From positions 5,791,501 to 5,855,500 of the forward strand of contig CM075768.1 of assembly GCA_037974665.1 (NCBI GenBank): a stretch of DNA of 64,000 nt, in the 5' to 3' direction. Under the pieces are notes generated by a model. The model was not told the DNA's origin. It worked only from the letters and a program-made list of their open reading frames with translations, and did no database searches. The position numbers and the translations under genes are program-made. This document shows, piece by piece, positions 22,132 through 33,586 of the stretch; position 1 is the stretch's first letter; each line of letters opens with the position of its first letter. The stretch is from Ehretia macrophylla. Lineage: Eukaryota; Streptophyta; Magnoliopsida; Boraginales; Ehretiaceae.

Positions 22132-23016
22132 CAAGTAGGAGCAGAGAAGTTTGGGGCAGATTATGGAGAGATGCTTGGACTAGTGGCACGGCGAGCCTTG
22201 AGCTTGCAAGCTAAAGAAGAGGAAGAGGTAGTACAACGTGAGAACATCTTTCATACTCGTTGTCACGTGAAAGACAAGGTATGTAATTTATTTTTGATGG
22301 TGGTAGTTGTACTAACGTTGCTAGTGCTTCTATGGTTGAAAAGCTAGAGCTCAACACAGTTAAGCACCCTGTTCCATATAGACTGCAATGGTTGAATGAT
22401 TGTGGTGAGGTAAAGGTTACAAAGGAGGTTGTAGTACCATTTCGAATTGGGAAATATGAAGATGAAGTATTGTGTGATGTGGTGCCAATGCATGCTAGAC
22501 ATCTTCTCTTAGGAAGACTGTGGCAATTTGATCGATGTGTGCAGCATGATGGCTTCACCAACAAGTATTCATTTGTATTTGGTCAGCGGACAATCACCCT
22601 AGTTCTGATGACACCAAAACAAGTCTATAAGGATCAAGTGAGGTTGCAAAAATTGAGTGAACAAAAGAATCTGTGAGATCAAAAGAATATGAGCGAAAAG
22701 AAAAAGGGCAAGGCCGAATCTGGAAAGGTAGTGAGGAGAGAAAAGAATTCGGCCAATGAGGTAAAAATAGAGGGAAATCAAAGAAATTTTTATGCAAAAA
22801 CAAGTGAGGTTAAGAAAGCTTTGATATCAAAATGGCCAATGATTGTACTTTTGTACAAAGAGGCTCTTTTAAACACTAACCAACTTGACTTTGCATTGCC
22901 TAGTGTTGTTGTTTCTCTCTTGCAGGATTTTGAGGATGTGTTTCCTGAGGAGATACCACATGGTCTACCACCAAGGCTGGTCTTTGAACCTGGAGGATTT
23001 GAGGACAAATCCTTCT
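22132..23016 (+). pseudogene. Gy2 protease region (broken)
   Basis: This continues Gy2 gag-pro after the solo LTR (QVGAEKFGADYGEML...). The aspartic protease follows: a DGGSCTNVAS stretch where the family has D-S-G (near 22295-22325), then VVPFRIGKYEDEVLCDVVPM, and HLLLGRLWQFDR. A one-base shift lies just before the DGG motif. A lysine-rich linker and DFEDVFPEEIPHGLPPR mark the start of the RT region. The text then changes abruptly to the 3' non-coding end, so all enzymes after protease are missing. Confidence 0.85.
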
Positions 23017-23030
23017 CAAAAGGGGGGGAA
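22995..23030 (+). other. Gy2 pre-PPT hairpin and polypurine tract
   Basis: GGATTTG-AGGA-CAAATCC (22995-23012) forms a 7-bp hairpin with an AGGA loop. It is followed by TTCT and the polypurine tract CAAAAGGGGGGGAA up to the 3' LTR at 23031. The tract would prime plus-strand synthesis. Gy1, Gy3 and Gy4 have the same layout. Confidence 0.75.
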
Positions 23031-23914
23031 TGATGAGGACAAAGGCTGGTTTTACTCATCAAATTTGATCCAAAAGAGAGCCAAGAACCAGCCCTACAGC
23101 ATGTCCACATTCATTGAATCGTCCACATTCAATGAACACATATACGTCCACATTCAATGAACCATTTGGGCGTCCATGTTCGTTGAACCATTTTTGGGTG
23201 AATTTTCTAGCAAAGATTCAAGTCAAAATTCTATTTTCAAGATTCAAGAACTTCAAGATTCTTCAAGAAGTTTCAAGAAGATTCGAAGATTTAGTCAAGA
23301 TTTGATTTCTTTGTAATTCTATCCTAGTTTAAGTTTCAGTTTTAGTTTAATTCCCTATGGACGAATTTAGGTGTTCACACTAGGAAAAAGACTTTCTTGG
23401 GCTACAAGATTAGGTGTTCATACTAGAAAGGAGTTTTTCTTGGGCTGCAAGTTTGCTTCCTTTTTAGTTACTATTCATGTTACTATTCACGTGAATAGTT
23501 AATAGGAGTATTTTCTTGGTCTCCAAGTTTGTTTCCTTTGACCTAGTTACTATTCACGTTTTTCTATTTCAGCTAGGGTTTAGGAGTCTTTTCTAATTAG
23601 GAAACTTATTTGTTCTTTGCCTATATAAGGTTGATTTGCAAGAAATAAAAGTTAGACAACTTTGATATTAAATTTGTGAGATTATTCTCCTTAAGTTCTC
23701 AAGAACTTTTTCGAACTTATCAAGATTATTCTTGTGGCGTTCAACTCTGACTTATCAAACGAGATCTCCATCCTCGTTTGTGGCGTCTTCAACTATACCA
23801 AGGTTCTAGCTTTGCTAAGCATAGGGTCGCGGTTCCATCCATTCCTGAAAGGTCTTGGGGTCGTTTGCCATATTTGGTGTTGGGTCGCGTCACATGTTGG
23901 CGTGGTTCGTATTA
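23031..23914 (+). repeat. Gy2 3' LTR
   Basis: About 0.88 kb and alignable with 18451-19323 along its length. It has a small extra stretch near 23475, where 'ttactattca' is repeated. It ends TATTA where the other copies end TATCA. Confidence 0.9.
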
Positions 23915-23919
23915 GTGGA

Positions 23920-24235
23920 TCGAATCGGCAAGTTGGCAAATCAATTGGATCTACCACCAAATCTCTCCAACATTCACAATGTGTTTCATGTTTCAATGCT
24001 AAGGAAGTATCACCCTGATCCATCTCACATTTTGGAACCGGAACCGCTAAAACTTCGGGAAAATTTATCCTATGAAGAGAAACCCGTGCAGATTCTAGAT
24101 GAGCAAGACCGGGAATTGCGTAACAAGAGTATTCCAATGGTGAAGGTGCTTTGGGATCACCATTAAGTTGAGGATGCAACATGGGAGAAACTTAATCAAA
24201 TAGAACAACGATACCCATTCTTGTTTGCAAGGTAA
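23920..24235 (+). pseudogene. Gy1 pol C-terminus
   Basis: This resumes Gy1 pol after Gy2: RIGKLANQLDLPPNLSNIHN, then VFHVSMLRKYHPDPSHIL, then PVQILDEQDRELRNKSIPMV, KVLWDHH, a stop, and EDATWEKLNQIEQRYPFLF before TAA at 24233. The pattern fits the integrase C-terminus and degenerate chromodomain of Del/Tekay gypsy elements, which in intact relatives steers integration to chromatin. One in-frame stop follows KVLWDHH. Confidence 0.88.
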
Positions 24236-24240
24236 TTAGG

Positions 24241-24277
24241 GAATTGCGAGGACGCAATTCTTTTAAGGAGGAGAGGT
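24241..24277 (+). other. Gy1 pre-PPT hairpin and polypurine tract
   Basis: GAATTGCG-AGGA-CGCAATTC (24241-24260) is a perfect 8-bp hairpin with an AGGA loop. It is followed directly by TTTTAAGGAGGAGAGGT and the 3' LTR at 24278. The hairpin lies 5 bp after the pol stop codon. Confidence 0.8.
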
Positions 24278-26508
24278 TGTAAGGCCCAGTACAAGACCAC
24301 ATGTGCATATAGATTATATTAAACATAACTAAATCATTTTATATGCATTCACCTTGTTTTATATGTTTTTATATTGAATTATGCACATTTATCTCGATTT
24401 GCGTACATGTGCATTGTTTTACGTGCATTTAATTATTTTATATGTTATAGGTGTTAATTAAGAGTAATTGAATTACACTAGCTAACTGGAGTAACTAAAC
24501 TAGAACTAGGATAATTAGAAGTAAGGCTAGAATGGCATGCTAATAAATACCCTTTGAATTGGAAGGGCAACTTAGGCATTTGGGCTTTAGATATTTGCTA
24601 CCTAACACACACATTACACCACTCACACATACAAAAAGACTACAACACACACACCCACAATCAGCCCACACAACACGCACATACACGTTGGAGCTTGGGA
24701 GAGAAGAGAAAGAAGAGAAGAAAGAAGGAAGAGGAGGAAGAACAAGCCATTTTTCAGCCATTTTCTTGCTTCTACTCTAGCTTGTTAGCATGCTACTTAC
24801 TCCATTTTCATATAGGACTCAAGGACAAAGGTGAAGGATGTTTTCAAAAGCTTTTCTAAAGCCATATGATTCATGGTTATATGTTCATCTTGTTGTTGAG
24901 AATGATTAAGATGTACATGGATTTATATTGTGCACTTGAGCTTTATTTGATGATTTAGGATTTCATGACTTGGTATTGTGGGGTTTATGGCTTATGGGTG
25001 TTCTAGCATGCTAGATTAATGTTTAAACGTGGTGTTACTCTTGAAGTGAAGTTGGTTAAGAGAGGAGACCATTTAGAAGACAAGTCTTGAGCCTTGAGTG
25101 TTGTTAAGGTTTTGTTGTTGCTAGTTGTGCCCTAATGTGTTTTGGATGGAATTGAATCTATATGTAGGTTATAGTAGGCTTGTGTGATGTTGGAAATATG
25201 GTAGAAGAATGAGGATTAGAGTGTATGCAAAAGAGTTGCAAGGGTGGTGGCAAAAATAGGTTGAGTTTGAGGTTGAAGATGAATTTGGTAGAGAAATTGT
25301 GTCTGTCTTAGGGTGATACCCGGTTGTGTTATCACGACCGGGTAACACGTTCGGACAAAAATCAGTAACATCCAGACGTGATTCCCAGTCGTGATCAACA
25401 CGACCGGACTACCCGTTTTTCTGTTTGACAACTTTGCGCAACAATTTTTTGAAGACCATATCTTGGTCAATTTAACTCCAAATTGAGTTATGTTTGATTC
25501 CAGAACTATCTAAATTTGATAAGCTTTAATTCTATACCAAAATAAGTTATTTGGAGTTCAGGAGAGTAGGGAAATTAACCATTTAATTTAGGCTAATGCA
25601 AAAGCTTTTGAGTTGCTTAGTGTAACTAATGGTACCATTGGTAGGTGTTATTATTAAGTGGCCAACTAGCAATTTCTCCTCATTACATGCTAATACCAAG
25701 ATGCTTATATGAATATCTATTATACCATTGATAATAGCACATGTATTTGAATTGTTAAGCACGGCGGTTGCAACCATTGTTGATTGTGGTAGTGTCGGGA
25801 CCTTCGGGTAGTGACGGGTTTACCGGTATATATCGGCTACCAAGTTATTAATTCTTTCTTTCGTTAAGACCCATTGATCCTCCTTCAGATTGGGATCCAA
25901 TGATATCATGGGAAAGAACGGTTACATGATAGAGATTGCTTGTACCTATGATCATTTACTCATTCTTGTGTGAATGTCATGTTTACCAAACCATTTTTGA
26001 AATGATAAAACCTTGCGAAAATCCTTCGTAATCAATCCTCACTGAGCTATATGCAGCATTAGTTCACCCCTCTTTTGATCACTTACAGGTGAAGTAGTGC
26101 TCAATCAGGCCCCTCAAGTTGATGATGGAGAACCATGGTTCGATGAGAATGACTTTTGCTTGTTGTGACCAGTTTGTTTGTTAAATGAAGACAATTACTG
26201 TTTGAACAACTTATATATGTAATATTCTTTAGGTCAACTAGATTTAATTAAGTGAATACTACTATTCTTTTGAGACCTAGATACCTGATTGTTGGCTAGT
26301 CCTTATGATTAAACAGGTGAATTGAGGTCTTGTATATATGTAATAGGCTGTAATTAACCTCCAAGGCCGATCTAATTGGTAGTCTTTTGAACTTTTATGG
26401 GATATAAAAGATTGTACAGGTTATTAAACTTGCAACTTACATGTTTTATGGTGACGAATGCCGCGTTCCTGCCTTGGCTTAGTAATAGGATGGGGTCGAG
26501 GCGTGACA
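24278..26508 (+). repeat. Gy1 3' LTR
   Basis: About 2.2 kb and alignable with the 5' LTR throughout, with scattered substitutions and small indels (for example a stretch near 25875-25900 absent from the 5' copy). It ends GTGACA and is followed by the GTTGA duplication. Confidence 0.9.
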
Positions 26509-26513
26509 GTTGA

Positions 26514-26612
26514 TGCCACTCCTTGTACCACCGTCACGAACTCTACAATTTCTCCTTGTTATTCCTACTACAGTAGGTGCAATCCTGTTGTACACGGAAC
26601 CTAGACCCACAC
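26514..26612 (-). mobile_element. Reverse-strand LTR relic, segment 2
   Basis: This roughly 100-bp piece continues the relic from 4156 and leads on to 32708. On the minus strand it matches the part of the Gy5 LTR between the 'atcaacagaa' stretch and the 'atgtgtctaatgtatagg' stretch. It is bounded by the Gy1 duplication on the left and the Gy3 duplication CACAC on the right. Confidence 0.7.
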
Positions 26613-29113
26613 TGTGACGTCCGAGATTTAGCCATGCATTCAATTACTATTGCATCCTTTATTTGCGCACCTCTTTCTATGCCTTATTAATTGTCTTCTT
26701 AAATTACTATTCACTCCGTTTTTAAACAGCATTCTATTAGTTAATTAGTATTTTTATTAAATCATATTAATTGTTAAAGTAGTGGGAAAAATGTGCAATT
26801 GAGCTAGAGGCGATAGGAGAGCTCGTTTAGAAAATAATTTTTGTAGTTGAATGAATAGTGTTACGTAACATAACTTAGGGAATGAATTAGCTAGCATTCC
26901 ATTTACTATCTAGGCTCGTTTTAAGCTAACTAAGCGCATTTAGTGAACCATTTAAGCAAGCAACTTAGCCCCATTTAATATATAACTCACACAACACACA
27001 CATTAGCTCATAACTTAGCAAAAAAAAAAAAAAAGAGAGAGCATGCTGAAAACACTGTAGCAAATCCGAGAATTGCATTGGAGAAGAAATAGAGTTTTTT
27101 TGCTCAACAAATCCTCATTCCAAGCCAAGCCAAGCTAGGTGCAAGGGGTTTAGGGTGTCTACTATCCTCCTAGGAGCTCCTACGCGCATCGGTGAGGGAT
27201 TTCACGGCTTATTTTCGCATTTTAAAATAGTTGCTATTTTCTTGATTTGTTGAAAATGTGTTCAAATGCTATTGTATTGATTATCTATGCTATTATACCT
27301 TGTATATGAGTGCTAGAGAACATATTTGAGCCATCGTTTCGCAATTTAAACGGTTAGAATCATTAGTTTGATTTTTAGGGTGAATAGTGATGTTTTTCTA
27401 GGGTTTTGCGTAATTGCTCGAATTAGCTTGATTAAAGGCTTCTAATAGATGCCTTAGGTGCTAGTGAAGGTAATCTAATAGTCCCGTGCACTTGCATTGT
27501 CCTTAAATCGCTAAAAATGTAAAATAGTCGACTTTAATTTGGGGCTTTCGGGGTTAATGCGAATCCAGGTGAATTCGGGCTTCAATTCTAGTATCCTTAG
27601 GCTACCTAGGTGCTATAGAAGCCTTGATACCCTTGTTTGAAGTCCGGATAAGGTATGTGTAGTTTAAAGCCATAAGAGGGAATTTGGGGCTTTCGGGGTA
27701 ATCGCGAGCGTTTGAATGAGTTAGAGGGTTGAGAGGGTACCTTGAGGGTTAGTTAAAAGGTTGGGAGAGTTTCCCTTGAAAATGGAATCATTAACCTTGG
27801 TTTGGAAGAGAAATAGTTTGAAAAATAAAGGGGTTTAGGTGCAATTTCGGTTGACTCACACTTCTAAACCCATGACATGACTGCTTGAGTGTTTATATGT
27901 GATTTTAAATTGATTTGGAACTTTTGGTATGATTTTATGCTTATTTTGTATATGTTCCTTTGTAAACTGCTTATTAGCTTCTATAATTGCTTCTATTCTA
28001 ATTGCATCGAGGTCAACCTACTTTGTTGATCCTCATATGTGTTAATGCTTATATTATTGCTATTAACTTGCCATCGTTAAGTGCATTGAATTGTGGTTGC
28101 GCAACCATAGTGTCAGGGGCGGATGTGTTGAATATCGGCTGGGCGGCAAAAGGCTTGCCGGTGGATATTCAAACTCCGTACCCTAGTCCCTCATTCGCCT
28201 GGTCCGGAGATTGCCAGGGGATGTTGGGTCGTAGGATTATCGGGGTACATCCGGAGTACACCCACTGGAGTGTTTGGGGTTATGCCGGCTTATCGTGATC
28301 GTGCTCGTGGTTCGTGGATCGTGAATGAAGACCAGTGAAGATTGGTGTATAGGGGATTGTGTGAAATGTATCCTTTTAAATGTGTGGTTACTTATGTTAT
28401 CATTGCTTCTTAAATTGTCTAAGTGATATTGTTGTATAACTGTATTATCTGTTGCATTGCACGCCCCGGGACTATATCCCTCACTGGGCAACAGTGGTTG
28501 CTCATACCTCGCTAACATGTTTCAGGTGGCACAGTTGGTGGAGTTGCCTTAGCTGCTGTGTGATATTTGTCTGAGGTGGATGTGCTTTCTGGTTGCTATG
28601 TGAAGAATTTGTTGTCCTATGTATAATCTATTTTGGGGCCTTAAAGCTCATGTATGTATTTGAGTAATATGTAAGCTGGAAGTCTGATAATGTAGTAGCA
28701 GTGGTAATTCTATGGCTTGTAATAACTTATATTTCTATTTCTAGTTGCTTTGCATGCTTGGGAGTGAATGGCTTAGTGTAGAATGTTTTATCTCTAAGTA
28801 TGTTGTAATGTTATCCTAGAATGGCATGGTTATTAGACTATATTATAAACAAGTTACTTGCATGCTTGTGTGGTTTTGGAACTGTTGTTTGCTTCAAGGC
28901 TCGGATGGCCGTGAATCTTTAAATATTTAGCCATGAAAAGTTTGTTTACCTTGTAGTTACCTTATTTGAGAATTTACAGGTTTTCAGAATGTCCATAGTA
29001 CAGGGGAAACTCTGTCCGTTTTTCCCCTAAAATTTTGTGACCGGGTTTGGTATTGGGTTGAGAATAGCATGGTTATTAGAGCCTCCGGTCTCGTGAGGGA
29101 TCGGGGCGTTACA
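26613..29113 (+). repeat. Gy3 5' LTR
   Basis: It contains the CTACTTT-loop hairpin (28009-28034), the palindrome TGGTTGCGCAACCA near 28093, a 'gggcggca...ggcttgcc' box near 28141, and GTATCCTTT. The CCTCACT-type box (here CCCTCACT) has a GGGCAAC/GTTGCTC hairpin at 28486-28503. A 98-codon open frame at 28002-28298 lies over these signals and is not taken as a gene. Confidence 0.92.
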
Positions 29114-29115
29114 GG

Positions 29116-29127
29116 TGGTATCAGAGC
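29116..29127 (+). other. Gy3 primer-binding site
   Basis: TGGTATCAGAGC, the usual complement of the initiator tRNA-Met 3' end, lies 2 bp after the 5' LTR. Confidence 0.9.
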
Positions 29128-30165
29128 TTAGTTAGCTCTAAGCCGGGACAGGGTCCTCGGCCTGTCGGGTAGTAACCCTTGCGTGCGTGCTTGATTAAGT
29201 GTGTGTCTTAAAAGTGTATGCCTGCATGTTTGATTGTGTGTCTGGTATTGAATGTGTGCACCTATGTGATATAATTATGTGTTACGTGCTAAATGTGTGC
29301 AAGGTGAAGCAAAGTGGCTAGTTATGCATCAAATTGACTTTGTGAATTATTAAATGCTTGAACTGTTGCTTGTAATGTGTGTATTTGAATGTCTTTGATT
29401 GAGTTGTGTTATGCTTGACTTGATTAACGTGCTTGAATGACTTTGATGATTACACTGTTTCACAAACTCTTTCATTAACATGTTTGCGTAATAGTTTAAA
29501 TAATGATTATACATATGCAATTGTTTGGCATGCATACATAGCCGTCGAATGGTAAGAAAAACTCATTCCTCCCCTGAAGAGAGGTGATTAGTGGCAGGCC
29601 TTCCAAATTATGTTGATTAGCAGAAATGAGAGGCAATTAATCAGCCTTTATTTGGGAATTGGTGGATATAGTTGGAGCTTAGTTATTGGGATTCTTCTAA
29701 GGCCTTCTTCAGTGCTTAGCGGTCATAAATGAGTAGCTTCTTTTGGGGTTTCTATATGACAGTTCTCTGGAGTATATTCTTGGTATTTTCTTATCAGCTA
29801 TTCATTTGGTATTCTTTTGTCGGCATCTCTCAGAAGAATTGGTATATGGGATTCTTTTTAGCCTTATTATCTGGTATTATTTACAATACTCCTGCTCGGA
29901 ACTTTTATTGGTATTTTATCTCCGCTCTTAGTTGGGATTCTATTCTTCTATGGTATTCGTACCAGCGGGATTCTTATTTGGATTTCGAAGTAGCGTCTCT
30001 ATTGGAGCCTTTATTTGGCCTTATTAAGTGAGGTTCGCAGACAATACTACTGGGATTTCTTAATGAGCTTCCACGAGAATTCGTATATGGTATTCTTGCT
30101 TAGCAACTGATGACGAATAATCAGAGTTTGTTTTCAGTTGATGCAGATGTTCTCTTGTGAAGAAG

Positions 30166-30201
30166 AATTGCGTGGACGCAATTAGTTTAAGGGGGAGAGG
30201 A
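30166..30201 (+). other. Gy3 pre-PPT hairpin and polypurine tract
   Basis: AATTGCG-TGGA-CGCAATT (30166-30183) is a 7-bp hairpin with a TGGA loop. It is followed by AGTTTAAGGGGGAGAGGA and the 3' LTR at 30202. The layout is as in Gy1, although Gy3 has lost all pol sequence. Confidence 0.8.
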
Positions 30202-32702
30202 TGTGACGTCCGAGATTTAGCCATGCATTCAATTACTGTTGCATCCTTTATTTGCGCACCTCTTTCTATGCCTTATTAATTGTCTTCTTAAATTACTATT
30301 CACTCCGTTTTTAAACTGCATTCTATTAGTTAATTAGTATTTTTATTAAATCATATTAATTGTTAAAGTAGTGGGAAAAATGTGCAATTGAGCTAGAGGC
30401 GATAGGAGAGCTCGTTTAGAAAATAATTTTTGTAGTTGAATGAATAGTGTTACGTAACATAACTTAGGGAATGAATTAGCTAGCATTCATTTTACTATCT
30501 AGGCTCGTTTTAAGCTAACTAAGCGCATTTAGTGAACCATTTAAGCAAGCAACTTAGCCCCATTTAATATATAACTCACACAACACACACATTAGCTCAT
30601 AACTTAGCAAAAAAAAAAAAAAAAAGAGAGCATGCTGAAAACACTGTAGCAAATCCGAGAATTGCATTGGAGAAGAAATAGAGTTTTTTTGCTCAACAAA
30701 TCCTCATTCCAAGCCAAGCCAAGCTAGGTGCAAGTGGTTTAGGGTGTCTACTAACCTCCTAGGAGCTCCTACGCGCATTGGTGAGGGATTTCACGGCTTA
30801 TTTTCGCATTTTAAAATAGTTGCTATTTTCTTGATTTGTTGAAAATGTGTTCAAATGCTATTGTATTGATTATCTATGCTATTATACCTTGTATATGAGT
30901 GCTAGAGAACATATTTGAGCCATCGTTTCGCAATTTAAACGGTTAGAATCGTTAGTTTGATTTTTAGGGTGAATAGTGATATTTTTCTAGGGTTTTGCGT
31001 AATTGCTCGAATTAGCTTGATTAAAGGCTTCTAATAGATGTCTTAGGTGCTAGTGAAGGTAATCTAATAGCCCCGTGCACTTGCATTGTCCTTAAATCGC
31101 TAAAAATGTAAAATAGTCGACTTTAATTTGGGGCTTTCGGGGTTAATGCGAATCCGGGTGAATTCGGGCTTCAATTCTAGTATCCTTAGGCTACCTAGGT
31201 GCTATAGAAGCCTTGATACCCTTGTTTGAAGCCTGGATAAGGTATGTGTAGTTTAAAGCCATAAGAGGGAATTTGGGGCTTTCAGGGTAATCGCGGGCAT
31301 TTGAATGAGTTAGAGGGTTGAGAGGGTACCTTGAGGGTTAGTTAGAAGGTTGGCAGAGTTTCCTTTGAAAATGGAATCATTAACCTTGGTTTGGAAGAGA
31401 AATAGTTTGGTAAACAAAGGGGTTTAAGTGCAATTTCGGTTGTCTCACACTTCTAAACCCATGGCATGACTTCTTGAGTGTTTATATGTGATTTTAAACT
31501 GATTTGGAACTTTTGGTATGACTTTATGCTTATTTTGTATATATTCCTTTGTAAACTGCTTATTAGCTTATATATTTGCTTCTATTCTAATTGCCTCGAG
31601 GTCAACCTACTTTGTTGATCCTCATATGTGCTAATGCTTATATTATTGCTATTAACTTGCCATCGTTAAGGGCATTGCATAGTGGTTGCGCAACCATAGT
31701 GTCAGGGGCGGATGTGTTGAATATCGGCTGGGCGGCAGAGGGCTTGCCGGTGGATATTCAAACTCCGTGCCCTAGTCCCTCATTCGCCTGGTCCGGAGAT
31801 TTCCAGGGGATGTTGGGTCGTAGGATTATCAGGGTACATCTGGAGTACACCCATTGGAGTGTTTGGGGTTATGCCGGCTTATCGTGATCGTGCTCGTGGT
31901 TCGTGGATCGTGAATGAAGACCAGTGAAGATTGCTGTATAGGGGATTGTGTGAAATGTATCCTTTTAAATGTGTGGTTACTTATGTTATCATTGCTTCTT
32001 AAATTGTCTAAGTGATATTGTTGTATAACTGTATTATCTGTTGCATTGCACGCCCCGGGACTATATCCCTCACTGGGCAACAGTGGTTGCTCATACCTCG
32101 CTAACATGTTTCAGGTGGCACAGTTGGTGGAGTTGCCTTAGCTGCTGTGTGATATTTGTCTGAGGTGGATGTGCTTTCTGGTTGCTATGTGAAGAATTTG
32201 TTGTCCTATGTATAATCTATTTTGGGGCCTTAAAGCTCATGTATGTATTTGAGTAATATGTAAGCTGGAAGTCTGATAATGTAGTAGCAGTGGTAATTCT
32301 ATGGCTTGTAATAACTTATATTTCTATTTCTAGTTGCTTTGCATGCTTGGGAGTGAAAGGCTTAGTGTAGAATATTTTATCTCTAAGTATGTTTTAATGT
32401 TATCCTAGAATGGCATGGTTATTAGACTATATTATAAACAAGTTACTTGCATGCTTGTGTGGTTTTGGAACTGTTGTTTGCTTCAAGGCTTGGATGGCCG
32501 TGAATCTTTAAATATTTAGCCATGAAAAGTTTGTTTACCTTGTAGTTACCTTATTTGAGAATTTACAGGTTTTCAGAATGTCCATAGTATAGGGGAAACT
32601 CTGTCCGTTTTTCCCCTAAAATTTTGTGACCGGGTTTGGTATTGGGTTGAGAATAGCATGGTTATTAGAGCCTCCGGTCTCGTGAGGGATCAGGGCGTTA
32701 CA
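30202..32702 (+). repeat. Gy3 3' LTR
   Basis: It has the same length as the 5' LTR (2,501 bp) with few differences. It holds the same hairpins, at 31598-31623 and 32075-32092. The end GTTACA is followed by CACAC. Confidence 0.93.
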
Positions 32703-32707
32703 CACAC

Positions 32708-33530
32708 CCCATGGAACATCACTGTCCATGCAAGATAAAGGATAGAACATAGTAGTCGTGGCATTGTCTGGCAAGCCCGATGCCGCCCAGAGCAACACGA
32801 TGTTACCATTCCTCACATAACAGTAAACAGTAAACAGTTGACAATAAACTGTCGTATTCAGTCACGTAACACATTCACATTCAATTAGAGGGGACAACAA
32901 AGTAGGTTGCCCCTCATACATTTTACAGTTAATCAACATTTCAACAATTCATATTCATTTAGCAACACTTTGATTAGGTAACAAAGTAGGTCACCTAACT
33001 GTTAGCAAATACTTTCATTCTTTAATTAATTCCAACACATTTGACACCATACTTGAGCATGACCATAAATTCAACACAATAAAACTCAATAGCATTCAAT
33101 TCAACACTTTGACTTATTTACAACACATAACACCAAGCATTTAGCAACTCTTTCATAACCAACAAGGCAATACACTTACACAGATGTACATCTAACTTTT
33201 AAGAAGACAAGCACCTTCGAGCATTTAAACATTTCTCAATCATTCAATAATACTTAGCAACACTTTAACAACAATTAATAACACTTAACATCTAGCATTT
33301 TACCATCAATTAACCAACTTATTAGGCCATACAAATGCTCAAGCGTAGCACGACCAACATATTAGACAACTATAATACCATATAAGTGCATAACATTAGC
33401 AAAATCAAGCCTAGAGCAAGGTTTATAAGCAAGATAACTAAAATGCACCTTTGCTGGAATTTCTGGAAAATTCACAAAAATGCCACCAAAATTCACCAAA
33501 ATTGCACCCAACTCATGAATTTATGCTATA

Positions 33531-33586
<56 letters not shown>

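Larger units (their letters stand above)
18451..23914 (+). mobile_element. Gy2: internally deleted Ty3/gypsy element nested in Gy1
   Basis: The LTRs (18451-19323 and 23031-23914) begin TGATGAGGAC and end TATCA or TATTA. The flanking 5 bp are GAGGA and GTGGA, a duplication with one change, and Gy1 pol reads on across the insert. A primer-site variant follows the 5' LTR and a G-run polypurine tract precedes the 3' LTR. Inside are gag and protease only: the text passes from GLPPR straight to the 3' non-coding end, so RT, RNase H and integrase are deleted. A solo LTR of the same family interrupts gag-pro. Confidence 0.9.
4157..26508 (+). mobile_element. Gy1: degenerate Ty3/gypsy element (Del/Tekay-like) carrying nested insertions
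   Basis: The two LTRs begin TGTAAGGCC and end GTGACA. The 5-bp duplication GTTGA flanks the whole unit (4152-4156 and 26509-26513). A primer site close to initiator tRNA-Met follows the 5' LTR and a purine-rich tract precedes the 3' LTR. The internal region codes, in order, for gag, protease, reverse transcriptase, RNase H and integrase, and all are broken by stops and frameshifts. The pol end (positions 23920-24235, with VKVLW and EDATWE) resembles the degenerate chromodomain of Del/Tekay elements. Nested insertions are half-LINE B, a full LINE and Gy2. Old but structurally complete. Confidence 0.9.
29114..30201 (+). other. Gy3 interior without recognisable coding
   Basis: The first part (about 29190-29310) is a leader rich in TGTGTG and TTATGTG words. 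The second (about 29680-30095) repeats a word close to TGGGATTCTT or TGGTATTCTT roughly ten times at irregular spacing. A 100-codon open frame at 29729-30031 covers this repeat. Its predicted product is unusually rich in Trp, Tyr and Phe, which follows from the repeat, and I do not recognise it. The segment ends with the hairpin and polypurine tract. Confidence 0.7.
26613..32702 (+). mobile_element. Gy3: non-autonomous LTR element with large LTRs
   Basis: Two LTRs of 2,501 bp (26613-29113 and 30202-32702) begin TGTGACGTCC and end GTTACA. The exact duplication CACAC flanks the unit (26608-26612 and 32703-32707). The LTRs differ by only scattered changes, so it is probably the youngest large element here. 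A standard primer site and a polypurine tract are present, but the 1,088-bp interior has no gag or pol. It fits the LARD class and would need proteins from another gypsy element. It is inserted in the reverse LTR relic. Confidence 0.93.

Noticed and set aside
28002-28298. 98-codon open frames repeated in both Gy3 LTRs (also 31591-31887, and reverse frames nearby)
   Set aside because: They lie wholly inside LTRs over hairpins and promoter-type signals, have no known domain, and are repeated only because the LTR is.
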